Part shown: positions 16,018 through 24,193 of the stretch, piece by piece
Layout of the letters: every line of letters starts with the position of its first letter
Position numbering within the stretch: position 1 is the first letter of the stretch
DNA from: Lutimaribacter pacificus
Lineage (GTDB): Bacteria > Pseudomonadota > Alphaproteobacteria > Rhodobacterales > Rhodobacteraceae
NCBI RefSeq assembly: GCF_900142185.1
Contig: NZ_FQZZ01000008.1
Coordinates: forward strand, 114,749-178,748
Length of the DNA: 64,000 nucleotides
Direction: 5' to 3'
Made by a program: the position numbers and the translations under genes
The notes under the pieces: model-generated
What the model saw: only the letters and a program-made list of their open reading frames with translations
What the model was told of the DNA's origin: nothing
Database searches by the model: none

Positions 16018-19000
16018 ATGCCCAAAAGAACCGATATCACCTCCATCATGATCATCGGCGCGGGGCCCATCATCATCGGACAGGCCTGCGAGTTCGACTA
16101 TTCCGGCGCACAGGCCTGCAAGGCGCTGCGCGAAGAGGGATACCGGGTGATCCTGGTGAACTCGAACCCGGCCACGATCATGACCGATCCGGGGCTGGCC
16201 GACGCCACCTATATCGAGCCGATCACGCCCGAGGTCGTGGCCAAGATCATCGAAAAGGAACGCCCCGACGCGCTCTTGCCGACGATGGGCGGGCAGACCG
16301 GGCTGAACACATCGCTGGCGCTGGCCGACATGGGCGTGCTGGAGAAATTCGGCGTCGAGCTGATCGGCGCCAACCGCGAGGCCATCGAGATGGCCGAGGA
16401 CCGCAAGCTGTTCCGCGAGGCGATGGACCGGCTGGGCATCGAGAACCCCCGCGCCACCATCGTCACCGCCCCGAAGGACGCCAGGGGCCATTTCGACCTC
16501 GAGGCCGGCGTCGCCAAGGCGCTTGAGGCGCTGGAGGATATCGGCCTGCCCGCGATCATCCGCCCGGCCTTCACACTGGGCGGCACCGGCGGCGGCGTGG
16601 CCTATAACCGCGACGATTACATCCACTATTGCCGCACCGGCATGGATGCCAGCCCGGTGGGCCAGATCCTTGTCGACGAAAGCCTGCTGGGCTGGAAGGA
16701 ATACGAGATGGAGGTCGTCCGCGACAAGGCGGACAACGCGATCATCGTCTGCTCCATCGAAAACGTCGACCCGATGGGCGTGCACACGGGCGATTCCATC
16801 ACCGTGGCCCCGGCGCTGACGCTGACCGACAAGGAATACCAGATCATGCGCAACGGCTCTATCGCCGTGCTGCGCGAGATCGGCGTGGAAACCGGCGGGT
16901 CGAACGTGCAATGGGCGATCAACCCCGAGGACGGCCGCATGGTGGTGATCGAAATGAACCCCCGCGTCAGCCGCTCGTCGGCGCTGGCGTCCAAGGCGAC
17001 GGGGTTCCCGATTGCCAAGATCGCGGCCAAGCTGGCGGTGGGCTACACGCTGGACGAGCTGGATAACGACATCACCAAGGTGACGCCCGCCAGTTTCGAG
17101 CCGACGATCGATTACGTCGTCACCAAGATCCCGAAATTCGCCTTCGAGAAATTCCCCGGCTCCAAACCGCACCTGACCACCGCGATGAAATCCGTGGGCG
17201 AGGCGATGGCCATCGGCCGCACCATCCACGAATCGCTGCAAAAGGCGCTGGCTTCGATGGAATCGGGGCTGACCGGTTTCGACGAGGTGGAAATCGAAGG
17301 TGCGCCGGACAAGGCCGCGGTGATCAAGGCGATCAGCGAACAGACGCCCGACCGGATGCGCACCATCGCGCAGGCCATGCGCCACGGGCTGAGCGACGAC
17401 GAGATCCACGGCGTCACCATGTTCGACCCCTGGTTCCTGGCCCGCATCCGCGAGATCGTCGAGACCGAGGACAGGATCAGGAAGGACGGCCTGCCCGTCA
17501 CCGAGGACGGGTTGCGCCGGCTGAAGATGATGGGCTTTACCGATGCGCGGCTGGCGGCACTGACCGGCCGGACCGAAGGCAACGTGCGCCGCGCGCGCCA
17601 GAACCTTGGCGTGACGGCCGTGTTCAAGCGCATCGACACCTGCGCCGCCGAGTTCGAGGCGCAGACGCCCTATATGTATTCCACATACGAGGCGCCCGCG
17701 ATGGGCGACGTGGAATGCGAATCGCGCCCCAGCGACCGCAAGAAGGTGGTGATCCTGGGCGGCGGCCCGAACCGGATCGGCCAGGGGATCGAGTTCGACT
17801 ATTGCTGCTGCCACGCCTGCTTCGCACTGACCGACGCGGGTTACGAAACCATCATGGTCAACTGCAACCCGGAAACGGTGTCCACCGATTACGACACCTC
17901 GGACCGGCTGTATTTCGAGCCGCTGACATTCGAACACGTGATGGAAATCCTGCGGGTCGAGCAGGAAAACGGCACGCTGCACGGTGTGATCGTGCAATTC
18001 GGCGGGCAGACCCCGCTGAAACTGGCCAATGCGCTGTATGAAGAGGGCATTCCGATCCTCGGCACCACGCCCGACGCCATCGACCTTGCCGAAGACCGCG
18101 AGCGGTTCCAGCAGCTTGTGAACAAGCTGGCGCTGAAACAGCCGCGCAACGGCATCGCCAGCACGGATGCGCAGGCGCTGGCGATTGCCGAGGATATCGG
18201 CTTTCCGCTGGTGATCCGCCCCTCTTACGTGCTGGGCGGTCGCGCGATGGAGATCGTGCGCGACATGGCGCACCTGGAACGCTACATCGCCGAGGCGGTG
18301 GTGGTCTCGGGCGACAGCCCGGTGCTGCTCGACAGTTACCTGTCGGGCGCCATCGAATGCGATGTCGATGCGCTGAGCGACGGCAAGACCGTGCATGTGG
18401 CCGGCATCATGCAGCATATCGAAGAGGCCGGCGTGCATTCCGGCGACAGCGCCTGTTCGCTGCCGCCCTATTCGCTGCCCGCCGGCATCATCGACGAGAT
18501 CAAGCGCCAGACGCAGGCACTGGCGCTGGAGCTGGGCGTCGTGGGCCTGATGAACGTGCAGTTCGCAGTCAAGGACGGCGATATCTACCTGATCGAGGTG
18601 AACCCGCGCGCCAGCCGCACGGTGCCCTTCGTCGCCAAGGCCACGGATTCGGCCATCGCCTCGATCGCCGCGCGGCTGATGGCGGGCGAGCCGATGGAGA
18701 ATTTCCCGCTGCGCGGCCCCTACCCCAAGGATGCCAAACCCGGCACGCTGCCGATGGCCGATCCGATGACGCTGGCCGATCCCGACATGCCGTGGTTCTC
18801 GGTCAAGGAGGCGGTGCTGCCCTTTGCCCGCTTCCCCGGTGTCGACACGATCCTGGGCCCGGAAATGCGTTCCACCGGCGAGGTGATGGGCTGGGATGTC
18901 TCTTTCCCGCTGGCCTTTCTCAAGGCGCAGCTTGGCGCGGGGTCCGACCTGCCGCGCGAGGGCAAGGTGTTCGTCTCGATCAAGGATGCCGACAAGACCG

Positions 19001-19356
19001 GGGCGATGGCCGATGCCGCGCGCAGCCTTGTCGGGCTGGGCCTGACGCTGATCGCCACCCGCGGCACGGCGAAATGGCTGGAAGAGGCCGGCGTGGCCTG
19101 CGAGACGGTCAACAAGGTCTACGAGGGCCGGCCGAACATCGTCGACATGCTGAAGGACGGGCAGATCGCGCTGGTGTTCAACACCACCGAGGGCGCGCAG
19201 GCGGTCGAGGACAGCCGCGAAATCCGCTCGGTCGCGCTTTATGACAAGATCCCCTATTTCACCACCGCCGCCGGGGCCATAGCCGCCGTCGAGGCGATGG
19301 AGGCCCGCACCAGGGGCGATTTCGGGGTCATGGCGTTGCAGGGCGCACAGGGCTGA
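16018..19356 (+). CDS. carB: Carbamoyl-phosphate synthase large subunit
   Basis: The 1112-residue protein has the duplicated ATP-grasp architecture. The N-half begins [22 protein letters not shown] and the C-half repeats with [20 protein letters not shown]. An MGS-like allosteric domain closes the protein (about residues 985-1112, [13 protein letters not shown]). With CarA it makes carbamoyl phosphate from glutamine, bicarbonate and two ATP for arginine and pyrimidine synthesis. carA is not adjacent. The ATG at 16018 has a GAGG about 8 bases upstream. The 201-base gap to divergent gpmI should hold both promoters; I see no clear leader structure there. Confidence 0.97.
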   Translation: MPKRTDITSIMIIGAGPIIIGQACEFDYSGAQACKALREEGYRVILVNSNPATIMTDPGLADATYIEPITPEVVAKIIEKERPDALLPTMGGQTGLNTSLALADMGVLEKFGVELIGANREAIEMAEDRKLFREAMDRLGIENPRATIVTAPKDARGHFDLEAGVAKALEALEDIGLPAIIRPAFTLGGTGGGVAYNRDDYIHYCRTGMDASPVGQILVDESLLGWKEYEMEVVRDKADNAIIVCSIENVDPMGVHTGDSITVAPALTLTDKEYQIMRNGSIAVLREIGVETGGSNVQWAINPEDGRMVVIEMNPRVSRSSALASKATGFPIAKIAAKLAVGYTLDELDNDITKVTPASFEPTIDYVVTKIPKFAFEKFPGSKPHLTTAMKSVGEAMAIGRTIHESLQKALASMESGLTGFDEVEIEGAPDKAAVIKAISEQTPDRMRTIAQAMRHGLSDDEIHGVTMFDPWFLARIREIVETEDRIRKDGLPVTEDGLRRLKMMGFTDARLAALTGRTEGNVRRARQNLGVTAVFKRIDTCAAEFEAQTPYMYSTYEAPAMGDVECESRPSDRKKVVILGGGPNRIGQGIEFDYCCCHACFALTDAGYETIMVNCNPETVSTDYDTSDRLYFEPLTFEHVMEILRVEQENGTLHGVIVQFGGQTPLKLANALYEEGIPILGTTPDAIDLAEDRERFQQLVNKLALKQPRNGIASTDAQALAIAEDIGFPLVIRPSYVLGGRAMEIVRDMAHLERYIAEAVVVSGDSPVLLDSYLSGAIECDVDALSDGKTVHVAGIMQHIEEAGVHSGDSACSLPPYSLPAGIIDEIKRQTQALALELGVVGLMNVQFAVKDGDIYLIEVNPRASRTVPFVAKATDSAIASIAARLMAGEPMENFPLRGPYPKDAKPGTLPMADPMTLADPDMPWFSVKEAVLPFARFPGVDTILGPEMRSTGEVMGWDVSFPLAFLKAQLGAGSDLPREGKVFVSIKDADKTGAMADAARSLVGLGLTLIATRGTAKWLEEAGVACETVNKVYEGRPNIVDMLKDGQIALVFNTTEGAQAVEDSREIRSVALYDKIPYFTTAAGAIAAVEAMEARTRGDFGVMALQGAQG

Positions 19357-19361
19357 GCGCA

Positions 19362-19379
19362 GCCTGCCCGCGGGCAGGC
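19362..19379 (+). terminator. GC hairpin just after carB
   Basis: GCCTGCCC at 19362-19369 pairs with GGGCAGGC at 19372-19379 (2-base loop), 5 bases after the carB stop. No T-run follows, so termination here is uncertain. If it fails, carB transcripts would continue through the lux-box-like sites to the intrinsic terminator at 19724-19756. Confidence 0.4.
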
Positions 19380-19443
19380 CGGACACTGGGGCGAATCGCC
19401 GCAGGCAGGCATGCCCGCACACGCCAAAGCAAGCCGGATGGGC

Positions 19444-19463
19444 ACCTGTCATTTCTGACAGGT
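19444..19463. promoter_or_regulatory. Lux-box-like palindrome 1
   Basis: ACCTGTCATTTCTGACAGGT is a 20-base dyad with perfect 8-base arms (ACCTGTCA / TGACAGGT) around TTTC. Length and outer arms (ACCTGT...ACAGGT) match the classical Vibrio fischeri lux box ACCTGTAGGATCGTACAGGT. It lies in the gene-free stretch downstream of carB, 289 bases from the stop codon of the convergent LuxR-type gene. That regulator is the obvious candidate ligand. Confidence 0.7.
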
Positions 19464-19475
19464 AAGGGCACACCT

Positions 19476-19493
19476 CCTGTCAGAAATGACAGG
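19476..19493. promoter_or_regulatory. Lux-box-like palindrome 2 (inverted copy of palindrome 1)
   Basis: CCTGTCAGAAATGACAGG has perfect 7-base arms. Its reverse complement is CCTGTCATTTCTGACAGG, identical to the core of palindrome 1, so the two sites are exact inverted copies over 18 bases. Their centres (19453.5 and 19484.5) are 31 bases apart, about three helical turns, which places both on one face of the DNA for cooperative binding. Confidence 0.7.
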
Positions 19494-19499
19494 GCGTGC

Positions 19500-19756
19500 A
19501 TCCGCCGCCGACGATTTTCCCCCAAGACAGCGGCAGGCCCGTTTTCTAGACTGATGACGGGGGAAAAGCTGGCTCTGTCGTCCCCGATACCGCAGGGCCG
19601 CTTTGGGTGAGAGAGCACAAGCAACCCCGTAATATTGCTGGCCGATCTGACGCACCGCTTGCGCGGTCCCCGTGTCATTGCGGTGTCGGCCGTTTCGATG
19701 TGGAAGCCATTTTAAGCAGGACCAGAGGGTCGGCCATGCCGGCCCTCTTTATTATT
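19500..19756 (+). ncRNA. Candidate small RNA under lux-box control
   Basis: Between the two lux-box-like palindromes and a strong plus-strand intrinsic terminator lie about 230 bases with no convincing protein gene. The stretch contains complementary segments that could fold: CCCAA...GCGGC...CCC (19521-19540) with GGGCCGCTTTGGG (19595-19607), ACCGC/GCGGT (19654-19667), and GGCCGA (19640-19645) with TCGGCC (19686-19691). An 18-codon frame at 19554-19610 (MTGEKLALSS...) has no ribosome site. No clear -10 was found at the expected distance from palindrome 2, so the 5' end is a guess. The alternative is a long 3' untranslated region of carB. Confidence 0.35.
19724..19756 (+). terminator. Intrinsic terminator, plus strand
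   Basis: AGAGGGTCGGC (19724-19734) pairs with GCCGGCCCTCT (19738-19748) as an 11-base-pair stem with one G-U pair and a CAT loop, followed by TTATTATT. The T-rich tail is only on the plus-strand side and overlaps the stop codon of the convergent LuxR-type gene. It therefore ends a rightward transcript coming from the carB/lux-box side. Confidence 0.8.
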
Positions 19757-20675
19757 CCGAGGCCATCGCCCGGCGGCCCGGCACCGGCACCGGCGCCTCG
19801 CGCCGCGATCTTTCGCCCTTGCCGTCCATCTGCACCAGCACCTCGACCCCGTCGGCATCGGCCGCGTTGTGGCCCAGCGGATCGGCGACCAGCCCCAGGC
19901 TCATCGCCAGCGCGGCCAGGCCGCTGCGATTCTCGATCCCGGTCTTCTCGGTCAGGCTGTGCATCCGCTGGCGCACCGCCGAGACCGACACGCCGAGCCG
20001 GCCGGCGATCGCCTTGTCCTTCAGCCCCTGCCCCAGCAGTTCCAGCAGCTCGCGCTGCTTGTCGGAAATCGCGTTGCGGTCGGGGAACTCGGCGGCGAAA
20101 TGCATCACGTATCGCTGGTGCGCCGCCATAGCCGCGACATGCAGCGTCCAGCCATGGGCGCGCAGGATGGTCAGCATGTCGCGCCGTGCATGGTTCCCCG
20201 AAAAGGTGATCAGCCCGGCCTGTGGCGGCGCATGGATGCGCAGCGGCACGGAAAACCCCGCACGCAGGCCCTTTTCGGCCGCAAGCTCCAGCATCTGCAG
20301 GCGGATCGGGGGCACGGGGTGGAAATCGTCGATGAATTCCAGCCCCGTCACGATCGGCGTCAGGTGATGCAGCGCATGGCTGCGGAAATACGACCATTTC
20401 TGCACCGCCGGGTCCTGGCTCATGTCGTTGAGCCATTCGGCATCATACGAGGTGCGCACGAACAGCGTCTTCTTCCAGTCGCGGAAACTGCTGGCCGAGA
20501 TGAAATCAATGAACGGCAGATCCAGCGTGCGCCCCAGTTGCACGAGCCGCCGCCACACCTGGACCGAGCGGGTCGTATCCTCGAGATCGCGCAGGAACTC
20601 ATGCAGAACGGCCGGGGTCTGCTTTTCGGCCTCGATCAGCGGCCGGTGCGGTGTTGCGGCCGTGGGTCGGGTCAC
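19752..20675 (-). CDS. LuxR-family transcriptional regulator (autoinducer-binding type)
   Basis: The 307-residue protein has an N-terminal half resembling the acyl-homoserine-lactone-binding domain (WSYFRSHALHHLTPIV, then GLRAGFSVPLRIHAPPQAGLITFSG) and a C-terminal LuxR helix-turn-helix near residues 205-265 (ISDKQRELLELLGQGLKDKA, then LGVSVSAVRQRMHSL). Such regulators bind lux boxes as dimers, with or without a signal. No luxI-type synthase is present in the window, so it may be a solo. The start is a GTG at 20675 overlapping the upstream stop (GTGA), with GGAGGAAG just before it, so it is translationally coupled. Two lux-box-like sites lie about 260-310 bases beyond its stop codon. Confidence 0.8.
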   Translation of the reverse strand: MTRPTAATPHRPLIEAEKQTPAVLHEFLRDLEDTTRSVQVWRRLVQLGRTLDLPFIDFISASSFRDWKKTLFVRTSYDAEWLNDMSQDPAVQKWSYFRSHALHHLTPIVTGLEFIDDFHPVPPIRLQMLELAAEKGLRAGFSVPLRIHAPPQAGLITFSGNHARRDMLTILRAHGWTLHVAAMAAHQRYVMHFAAEFPDRNAISDKQRELLELLGQGLKDKAIAGRLGVSVSAVRQRMHSLTEKTGIENRSGLAALAMSLGLVADPLGHNAADADGVEVLVQMDGKGERSRREAPVPVPGRRAMASE

Positions 20676-21130
20676 ACCGTTTCTTCCTCCAGGTGCAGTT
20701 TCATGTCCAGAAGCACCTGCTGCAGCGACAGCGTTTCCTTCAGCAGCCGCTTGGCCTCGTTGGCCGTGATCACCCCGTCCTCGATGGATTGCTGGTATTC
20801 CGCCATCAGCAGGGCGAACCGCTGGCTCAGCGCGATGACATCGGAATTGACCCCGCCGCCGCCGGGCCGGTTGGGGCGACGCTCGTCCATGGCCAGGGTG
20901 ATCCCCTTCAGCTCGGCCAGCGCGCTGGTGACATGCGGATAGCCCGCCGCCTCTTCCAGAGCCGCGACCGCGTCCACCGGCATGAACCGTTCGGCATGTT
21001 CGGGGTGGTCGGAATAATACCGCCCCAGCGTGGCCTTCGACTTTCCGGTCAGGACGCAGGCCTGTTCGATCCCCACATCCTTGACCAGGGCTTCGGTGTG
21101 TTTCTTCAGATAACTGCTGACTGCGTTCAT
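20672..21130 (-). CDS. Putative helix-turn-helix regulator, phage-regulator-like
   Basis: This 152-residue protein is of unknown function. Residues 18-65 (VGIEQACVLTGKSKATLGRY, then DHPEHAERFMPVDAVAALEE) look like a helix-turn-helix with the 'GKSKATLGRY' recognition helix, reminiscent of phage CII-type regulators. The C-terminal 60 residues are helical (SQRFALLMAEYQQSIEDGV, then EAKRLLKETLSLQQVLLDM) and could oligomerise. It leads a two-gene unit with the LuxR-type gene, coupled through a GTGA overlap. A near-perfect AACCTG/CAGGTT palindrome sits 22 bases upstream of its ATG, and a further half-site touches the ATG, suggesting autoregulation. Confidence 0.65.
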   Translation of the reverse strand: MNAVSSYLKKHTEALVKDVGIEQACVLTGKSKATLGRYYSDHPEHAERFMPVDAVAALEEAAGYPHVTSALAELKGITLAMDERRPNRPGGGGVNSDVIALSQRFALLMAEYQQSIEDGVITANEAKRLLKETLSLQQVLLDMKLHLEEETV

Positions 21131-21151
21131 AACCTGCCTTTCGCACCCCAT

Positions 21152-21175
21152 GGGGAAACCTGTTCAGGTTTTCCC
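21152..21175. promoter_or_regulatory. Operator-like 24-base palindrome upstream of the regulator operon
   Basis: GGGGAAACCTG (21152-21162) and CAGGTTTTCCC (21165-21175) are inverted arms matching at 10 of 11 positions around TT. The central AAACCTG-TT-CAGGTTT is perfect. A third AACCTG half-site lies at 21131-21136, immediately next to the ATG of the regulator gene. The 2-base spacer differs from the lux-box geometry downstream, so a different protein, perhaps the small regulator itself, is likely to bind. Confidence 0.55.
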
Positions 21176-21521
21176 ATTAATCGCTTTGCCACCATTTGTC
21201 ATGCATCAAGAACTCCCGTTTTTTTCGGGATTTTGCGAGTGGCCGGCACTCCCTGCGCCGGCTGAGGGTGGGGCGCGCTGCGCGTCTGCTGGGAGGGGCA
21301 GCAGAGCCGGTTCCGACCGGCAGCCGCGTTGCGGGCCCTGTTTTCGCCGGATCGCACGGGGGCACCTCGGGTTCCCATGCGGACAGGCCCGGCGAAAACG
21401 GCCGATACCGACCGGGCCATGCGCGCCGGTCGGCCATCACTCACGTCGACCGCCCCACCCCTTTCGCCCCCCTTGCCGGGCGGTCTTGCCAAGGGCGGGG
21501 CCGGCGGATTATGCCGCCCGC
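21176..21521. other. Gene-free stretch between the regulator operon and tdk
   Basis: These 346 bases contain no frame with a ribosome site and plausible codon use. The part next to the regulator (21176-21230) is AT-richer and probably holds its promoter. The remainder is GC-rich and leads into tdk. No further repeats or RNA gene signatures were seen. Confidence 0.4.
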
Positions 21522-22112
21522 ATGGCCAAGCTCTATTTCCACTACTCCACCATGAATGCCGGCAAGTCGACGGTGCTGTTGCAGGCCGCGCATAACTATC
21601 GTGAGCGGGGGATGGAGACCTATCTGCTGACCGCGCAGCTGGATACCCGCGCGGGCGAGGGCCGGATCGCCAGCCGCATCGGCATCGGCAGCGCCGCCGA
21701 CACCTTCGCGCCGGGCGAGGACCTGTTCGGCAAGATCGCAAAGCGGCTGGCGGCCGGTCCGGTGGCCTGCGTCTTCATCGACGAGTCGCAATTCCTGGAG
21801 GACGCGCAGGTCTGGCAACTGGCGCGCGCGGTCGACGACCTGGGCGTACCGGTGATGGCCTACGGGCTGCGCGTGGATTTCCGCGGCCGGCTTTTCCCGG
21901 GCTCGGCCACGTTGCTGGCGCTGGCCGATGAAATGCGCGAGGTGCGCACGATCTGCCACTGCGGCAAGAAGGCGACGATGGTGGTGCGCAAGGACGCCTC
22001 GGGCGCGGTGCTGCGCGACGGCGCACAGGTGCAGATCGGCGGGAACGAGACCTATGTCAGCCTGTGCCGCCGCCACTGGCGCAAGGCCGTGGGCGACCCG
22101 GATATGGGCTGA
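21522..22112 (+). CDS. tdk: Thymidine kinase (type II)
   Basis: The 196-residue enzyme phosphorylates thymidine to dTMP in the salvage pathway. It has the P-loop YSTMNAGKST near residues 8-16, the Walker B-like VACVFIDESQF near residue 85-95, the lasso/zinc region with CHCGKKATMVVR and a later Cys (VSLCRRHW), and the substrate-binding GNETYVSLC. The ATG at 21522 gives MAKLYFHYST, the usual family start; no strong ribosome site is visible. Thymidine kinase is patchily distributed in alphaproteobacteria. Confidence 0.95.
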   Translation: MAKLYFHYSTMNAGKSTVLLQAAHNYRERGMETYLLTAQLDTRAGEGRIASRIGIGSAADTFAPGEDLFGKIAKRLAAGPVACVFIDESQFLEDAQVWQLARAVDDLGVPVMAYGLRVDFRGRLFPGSATLLALADEMREVRTICHCGKKATMVVRKDASGAVLRDGAQVQIGGNETYVSLCRRHWRKAVGDPDMG

Positions 22113-22286
22113 GCGGGACCAGGCTGTCGTCCGGGCAGTTCGCAGCAGAAGGGCACCGCTCGGCAGATGCCGGACAAGGCGTTTCCCCACCGGCCACGGG
22201 CAAACCGGGCCAGTGTGCGACCTCAGCCAAAGGGCAACCTGCAAAGCGAAAGGGCAAAGGCCCAGACTGTCGACTTTAGGGGAAAG

Positions 22287-22363
22287 TGGCGGACTGGGGA
22301 GGATTCGAACCCCCGACCCCTTGATTCGTAGTCAAGTACTCTATCCAACTGAGCTACCAGTCC
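22287..22363 (-). tRNA. tRNA-Arg (anticodon ACG), CCA encoded
   Basis: On the minus strand the 77-base gene begins GGACTGGTAGCTCAGTTGGA and ends with TCCGCCA. The acceptor stem GGACTGG pairs with CCAGTCC. The anticodon stem CTTGA/TCAAG holds the loop CTACGAA with anticodon ACG (read as ICG). The T arm contains GGTTCGAATCC. All four arms are complete, so it should be functional. Confidence 0.97.
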
Positions 22364-22373
22364 GTGGAGGCGG

Positions 22374-22402
22374 GATTTAGCCCCCCCGGCGGGGGTTTGC
22401 AA
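22374..22402 (-). promoter_or_regulatory. Predicted sigma-70 promoter of tRNA-Arg
   Basis: On the minus strand, TTGCAA (-35, plus coordinates 22397-22402) and TAAATC (-10, 22374-22379) are separated by 17 bases and lie about 11 bases before the mature tRNA 5' end. Spacing and position are as expected for a tRNA promoter. Confidence 0.6.
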
Positions 22403-22471
22403 GGGCGAATTCAGGATTTTTTGCCGCCGCCCGGTAAAACCGGCACCGGCCCCGGAAATACCCCGCGCAGC

Positions 22472-22675
22472 TTACATCAGGTCGCTCAGGCGGCGCTGCA
22501 GCATCCCCTTGAAGGACTCCACCGCGCTCCCGATGTCCCGATCGGGCAGGTAGGCCGAAATCTCGCCGAGCGACGCCAGGTTCACACCGTCGCGCAGCAT
22601 CATGCCGGAAATGCCCAGCGACATGATGACGAAGAATGCGATCAAACCGCGGCCCAGGGCTTGCACCAGGATCAT
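22472..22675 (-). CDS. Small single-helix membrane protein, unknown function
   Basis: This 67-residue protein has a hydrophobic N-terminal helix (LIAFFVIMSLGISGMMLRDG) and a charged C-terminal part ending FKGMLQRRLSDLM. It is preceded by AGGAGG seven bases before the ATG, one of the strongest ribosome sites in the window, so it is likely translated. It lies between tRNA-Arg and the histidine kinase gene. No family recognised. Confidence 0.65.
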   Translation of the reverse strand: MILVQALGRGLIAFFVIMSLGISGMMLRDGVNLASLGEISAYLPDRDIGSAVESFKGMLQRRLSDLM

Positions 22676-22786
22676 CGTGGCCTCCTAACCTTGTCCGGCA
22701 ACATGTATTGCCGCGCAGCGGGGCCAGGTCTGGGCGCAAATGTGGCACGAAAATGGCGCCTTGCCGCCTGCGCCGGGGCGCGCGGC

Positions 22787-24172
22787 TCAGCCCGCCTCGC
22801 CCATCGGCAGCGAGATACGGAACATCGTGCCGTCGGGGCCGGTGCGTTCCAGCGTCAGCATGCCGCCATGGCCGCGGATCAGTTCGGCGGCGATGGCAAG
22901 GCCCAGCCCCGCACCGCCCTTGCGCGCGCCGCCCTGGAACGGGGTGAACAGGTTTTCCTGCGCCTTTTTAGGCAGGCCGGGGCCGGTATCGGCCACCTCG
23001 ATTATCCAGGCGCCATCGCCCTCATGCGCGGCGACGCTGATCTCGCCGCCCTTGCCCGACTGCGCCAGCGCCTGCCGCGCGTTGCGCACGAGGTTGGACA
23101 GCACGCGGTAAAGCTGCTCGGCATCGGCGCGCACGACCATGCCGGTGGGCACATCCTCGGACATCGAGATATCCATCTCGTCGCCGATGGCCAGCCGCTC
23201 GCTGTCCAGCACATCCTCGACAATACCGGCCAGCGCCAGCCGCGTCAGCTTGGGCGGGGGCTCCTCGGCCCGGCCAAAGGCCAGGGTGGATTCGGTCAGG
23301 TTCACCGCGCGGGTGATCGAGTTCACCAGCTTCGGCGCCATGCGGCGCACGCCGGGGTCTTCGCTCATCTCGATACGGTCGACGAAAAGCTGCGCCGAGG
23401 TCAGGATATTGCGCAGGTCGTGGCTGATCTTGGCCACCGCCGCGCCAAGCTGGGCCAGCCGCTCCTTCTGCTTCAGCGCGCCGGTCAGCTCGGTCTCCAT
23501 CCTGGCAAGCGCCTCCTCTGCCTCGCGCAGCTCGATCACGCGGGCGGTGGGGGTAAGGATGCGGCGCGCGTCCTCGGGGTTGGCGGCATAGCTTTGCATG
23601 GCCTTCACCACGCCCTTGATCGGCTTCACCAGAAGCTCGCGCACGGCAAAGAACAGCAGCGTCGCGGTAAAGATCGAGATCACCGCCGACAGGATAAGGA
23701 TGCGCAGGCCATAGTCGATCATCGCCGTGCGCAGGCCGCCGGTTTCCATCGTCACCTCGATCAGCAGCCCGGCCTCGCGCACGGGGTTGCCGATCACCCG
23801 GATCACCCGCGGCTCGGGGTCCCACAGCCGCGCCATCGCGTCGCCGATCAGCGCCATCGCGGGCGGGTCGCGCAGATCGAAGGTGGCGTGGATCGGCTGC
23901 GGCACCGGCGATTGCAGGATCAGCTGCCGCGCCTCGTTGCGGCGCAGCACGACGTTATAGACCTCGGCGTTGCGCAGCAGTTCCTCTTCCAGGTCGGGCG
24001 AGATCATGTCGTCGGCCAGCAGCGCAAGCGAGGCGATCTGCGCCCGTTCCAGCCGGCTGAGCAGGTAATCCTCGCGGAAACGCGCGATCGAGGGGACGAA
24101 GATCAGGATCTCGGCCAGCATCACGAAGACGATGGTCAGGATCAGGAATCGTCCAGACAGGGTGCGCAGCAT
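22787..24172 (-). CDS. Membrane sensor histidine kinase (orphan)
   Basis: The 461-residue protein has an N-terminal transmembrane helix (FLILTIVFVMLAEILIFVP), a periplasmic sensor of about 135 residues, a second helix (ILILSAVISIFTATLLFFAV), a HAMP-like linker, a dimerisation helix with phospho-acceptor AKISHDLRNILTS near residue 245, and an ATPase domain with NLVRNARQAL (N box), VADTGPGLP (G1) and GGAGLGLAIA (G2). No response regulator gene is nearby. It is last in an apparent operon with the TVP38-like and flavoprotein genes (21-base gap). Confidence 0.9.
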   Translation of the reverse strand: MLRTLSGRFLILTIVFVMLAEILIFVPSIARFREDYLLSRLERAQIASLALLADDMISPDLEEELLRNAEVYNVVLRRNEARQLILQSPVPQPIHATFDLRDPPAMALIGDAMARLWDPEPRVIRVIGNPVREAGLLIEVTMETGGLRTAMIDYGLRILILSAVISIFTATLLFFAVRELLVKPIKGVVKAMQSYAANPEDARRILTPTARVIELREAEEALARMETELTGALKQKERLAQLGAAVAKISHDLRNILTSAQLFVDRIEMSEDPGVRRMAPKLVNSITRAVNLTESTLAFGRAEEPPPKLTRLALAGIVEDVLDSERLAIGDEMDISMSEDVPTGMVVRADAEQLYRVLSNLVRNARQALAQSGKGGEISVAAHEGDGAWIIEVADTGPGLPKKAQENLFTPFQGGARKGGAGLGLAIAAELIRGHGGMLTLERTGPDGTMFRISLPMGEAG

Positions 24173-24193
24173 CGAAACCTCAAACCAATCGCG

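Noticed and set aside
15928..19473. A 1181-codon open frame on the minus strand across carB
   Set aside because: It is antisense to carB, which has full-length conserved motifs. Such long shadow frames are a product of high GC. No ribosome site or recognisable domain.
19444..19493. The two palindromes as a transcription terminator rather than operator sites
   Set aside because: No T-run follows either palindrome on either strand, and the pair is mutually inverted and helically phased, which suits protein binding.
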